In this document: piece by piece, positions 21,144 to 22,790 of the stretch | How the letters are laid out: each line of letters opens with the position of its first letter | How positions within the stretch are numbered: the first letter of the stretch is position 1 | From: Ruminococcus sp. UBA4350 | GTDB taxonomy: Bacteria > Bacillota > Clostridia > Oscillospirales > Ruminococcaceae | Direction: 5' to 3' | Length of the DNA: 22,790 nucleotides | Assembly (NCBI GenBank): GCA_002394125.1 | Contig: DGSY01000062.1 | Coordinates: 1 to 22,790 of the forward strand | Translations under genes and position numbers: made by a program | The notes under the pieces: generated by a model | Told to the model about the DNA's origin: nothing | Database searches by the model: none | What the model saw: the letters and a program-made list of their open reading frames with translations, nothing else

Positions 21144-22790
21144 TCAGACAGTGACCGCTGCGCGCACGGGCGCCTTTGCGGGCGCCTCCTCCATTGCGGC
21201 GACAAGCGACCGCAGACGGATCTTCGCGGCACCGAGATTGTTGATCTCGTCGATCTTGAGCTGTGTATAAAGCTTGCCGCCGCGTTCGAGAATGCTGCGC
21301 ACCTCGTCGGTCGTGACGGCGTCAATGCCGCAGCCGAAGGAAACGAGCTGCACGAGCTGCATATCCGGCTGTGACGTGACGAATTTCGCGGCGCGGTACA
21401 GTCTGGAATGATATGTCCACTGATTCAGGACACCGAGCTTGCCGACCATCGCGAGCGATGAGACAGCATCCTCGCTGATGACGGCCATGCCGAGGCTGGT
21501 GATGAGCTTATGGATACCGTGATTGATCTCCTTGTCAATGTGATACGGTCTGCCCGCGAGGACGATGATCTTCCTGCCGGCTGCCCGTGCCGCCTCGATG
21601 ATGCGCTGCCCCTCCTTCGCGACGATCATGCGGTAGTGCATCTGTGCGGTATAGGCCGCTTCGATCGCAGTTTTCAGATCGGTGCGGAAGCCGCGGCGGT
21701 AGGGCGCGAGCGCCTGCTGCAATGCTGCATAGACACCCTTTTTGCGGTTGAGATCCATATAGGGCGTGATGAAGTTCCGGGCGGTCAGCTTGCTGTTGTT
21801 TGCGCGGAGCAGCTCCGGATAATAGGCGACGACCGGACAGTTGTAGTGGTTGTCGCTGCTGCCCTCATCGAAGTTGTAGCTCATGCACGGCCAGAAGATG
21901 AAATCGACGCCCTGCTCCAGCAGATCCTCGATATGCCCGTGCGCGAGCTTTGCCGGATAGCAGACGGTATCCGAGGGGATCGTGTGCTGTCCCTTGTAAT
22001 ACATATCGCGGTCGCTTTCGTGCGAGAGCCTGACGGCGAAGCCGAGCTGCGTGAACAGCTCCGTCCAGAAGGGCATCTGCTCATAGAAGGAGAGTGCGAG
22101 CGGCAGGCCGACCGTTGCGAGCGGTCTGCTCCCGCGGCATCTGCGGTCCTTCTGCGCGAGGATGAGGTTATATTTGTAATCGTACAGCGAGGGAATTTCG
22201 TCGGTCTGCTTTTTGCCGGCGCCCTTCTCACAGCGGTTGCCGGAGATATAGCGGCCGCCGTCGGGGAAGATGACGATATTCAGCGCACAGTGCGCGGTGC
22301 ATCCGCCGCATTTCGCGCTGCGTGTCTGATAGGAGAAATCTGCGAGCCTGTCCTCGGTGATCGTTGTCGTCTGTTCGGGGGCGTGCTCCATTGCATAGAG
22401 CGCCGCGCCGAATGCGCCCATCAGACCGGAGATCGCCGGACGGATCACATCGCGGCCAAGCTCCATTTCAAAGGAACGCAGCACGGCGTCATTGAGGAAT
22501 GTGCCGCCCTGCACGACGATATTCTTTCCGAGCTCCTCAACGGATTTTGCGCGGATGACCTTATAGACGGCGTTCTTGATGATCGAACCGGAAAGGCCGG
22601 CGGAGATATCCTCGACCGTTGCGCCGTCCTTCTGTGCCTGCTTGACCGAGCTGTTCATGAACACGGTGCAGCGCGAGCCGAGATCGACCGGATGCTTCGC
22701 GAACAGTCCGAGCTGGGAGAATTCGGCGATATCATAGCCGAGCGCCTGTGCAAAGCTCTGGATGAACGAGCCGCAGCCGGAGGAGCAGGC
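21144..22790 (-). CDS. C-terminal part of a large acyl-CoA dehydratase activase (BadF/HgdC-type with DUF2229), cut by the window end
   Basis: The frame is open to the window edge; 548 residues are visible and the start lies outside. The first residues (CSSGCGSFIQSFAQ, then AEFSQLGLFAKHPVDLGSRCTVFMNS) are the end of the second BadF/BadG ASKHA ATPase domain, whose two Cys can ligate a [4Fe-4S] cluster. QGGTFLNDAVLRSFE is the closing ATPase motif. A CGGCTAHCALNIV segment with a further Cys in GNRCEKG follows and suggests another iron-sulfur site. The rest (VGLPLALSFYEQMPFW, CYPAKLAHGH, FWPCMSYN, LAGRPYHID, SFGCGIDAVTTDEV) matches the HgdB-like/DUF2229 half of ~1400-residue clostridial activases. 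These ATP-driven electron donors activate 2-hydroxyacyl-CoA dehydratases, but the target of the large forms is mostly unknown. Confidence 0.88.
   Translation of the reverse strand, partial: ACSSGCGSFIQSFAQALGYDIAEFSQLGLFAKHPVDLGSRCTVFMNSSVKQAQKDGATVEDISAGLSGSIIKNAVYKVIRAKSVEELGKNIVVQGGTFLNDAVLRSFEMELGRDVIRPAISGLMGAFGAALYAMEHAPEQTTTITEDRLADFSYQTRSAKCGGCTAHCALNIVIFPDGGRYISGNRCEKGAGKKQTDEIPSLYDYKYNLILAQKDRRCRGSRPLATVGLPLALSFYEQMPFWTELFTQLGFAVRLSHESDRDMYYKGQHTIPSDTVCYPAKLAHGHIEDLLEQGVDFIFWPCMSYNFDEGSSDNHYNCPVVAYYPELLRANNSKLTARNFITPYMDLNRKKGVYAALQQALAPYRRGFRTDLKTAIEAAYTAQMHYRMIVAKEGQRIIEAARAAGRKIIVLAGRPYHIDKEINHGIHKLITSLGMAVISEDAVSSLAMVGKLGVLNQWTYHSRLYRAAKFVTSQPDMQLVQLVSFGCGIDAVTTDEVRSILERGGKLYTQLKIDEINNLGAAKIRLRSLVAAMEEAPAKAPVRAAVTV

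Noticed and set aside
19129..21270. Very long open frame (713 codons) on the plus strand opposite the sugar transferase and metallophosphoesterase
   Set aside because: It lies antisense to two genes with full sets of family motifs, has unnatural composition (Arg/Asp/Gln/Ala-rich without motifs) and crosses their intergenic hairpin. It is a by-product of GC-rich codon use.

Overview
The window looks like chromosomal DNA of a cellulosome-forming, Ruminococcus-like member of the Clostridia. The main evidence is a C-terminal type I dockerin on a pectin lyase fragment, Gram-positive lipoproteins with Thr-rich linkers, strong AGGAGG-type ribosome binding sites, a large 2-hydroxyacyl-CoA dehydratase activase, and moderately high GC. 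I cannot name the species from sequence alone.

Left part (1-5251, all + strand). The end of a PL11-type rhamnogalacturonan lyase carrying a dockerin is followed by a ~640 bp non-coding stretch. That stretch holds a terminator, foldback sequence, a MITE-like element with ~20 bp terminal inverted repeats, and four helically phased repeats next to a possible promoter. Then come a Cthe_2159-like carbohydrate-binding lipoprotein, an SGNH/GDSL-hydrolase lipoprotein with its own strong promoter, and the tRNA t6A dehydratase TcdA. The first genes fit plant cell-wall (pectin) use; tcdA is housekeeping.

Middle (5252-5565). This convergent intergenic region contains a tandem array of hairpins (a repetitive-extragenic-palindrome type element) and a long inverted repeat just past the end of the opposing operon.

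Main feature (5566-20142, all - strand). Thirteen genes overlap or lie within 22 nt of each other and look like one polysaccharide operon. In transcription order they are: polyprenyl-phosphate sugar-1-phosphate transferase, manC, patatin-like protein, gmd, a 132-residue unknown, a GT4 glycosyltransferase, a GNAT acetyltransferase, a second GT4, rmd, wzm, a polytopic GT-C-like membrane protein, wzt with a C-terminal carbohydrate-recognition domain, and an 806-residue coiled coil + glycosyltransferase + methyltransferase protein. ManC, Gmd and Rmd together make GDP-D-rhamnose from mannose-1-phosphate. Wzm/Wzt would export a finished lipid-linked chain. The pairing of a Wzt C-terminal domain with a coiled-coil methyltransferase suggests a polymer whose length is fixed by a methylated non-reducing end, as in E. 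coli O9a (WbdD) and the S-layer glycan of Geobacillus stearothermophilus (WsaE). I infer a D-rhamnose-containing cell-surface glycan; its structure cannot be read from DNA.

Right end (20263-22790, - strand). A membrane-anchored YkuE-like metallophosphoesterase lies behind the C-terminal 548 residues of a BadF/HgdC-type activase that runs off the window. A hairpin separates this pair from the polysaccharide operon. I saw no tRNA, rRNA, CRISPR array or intact transposase gene.
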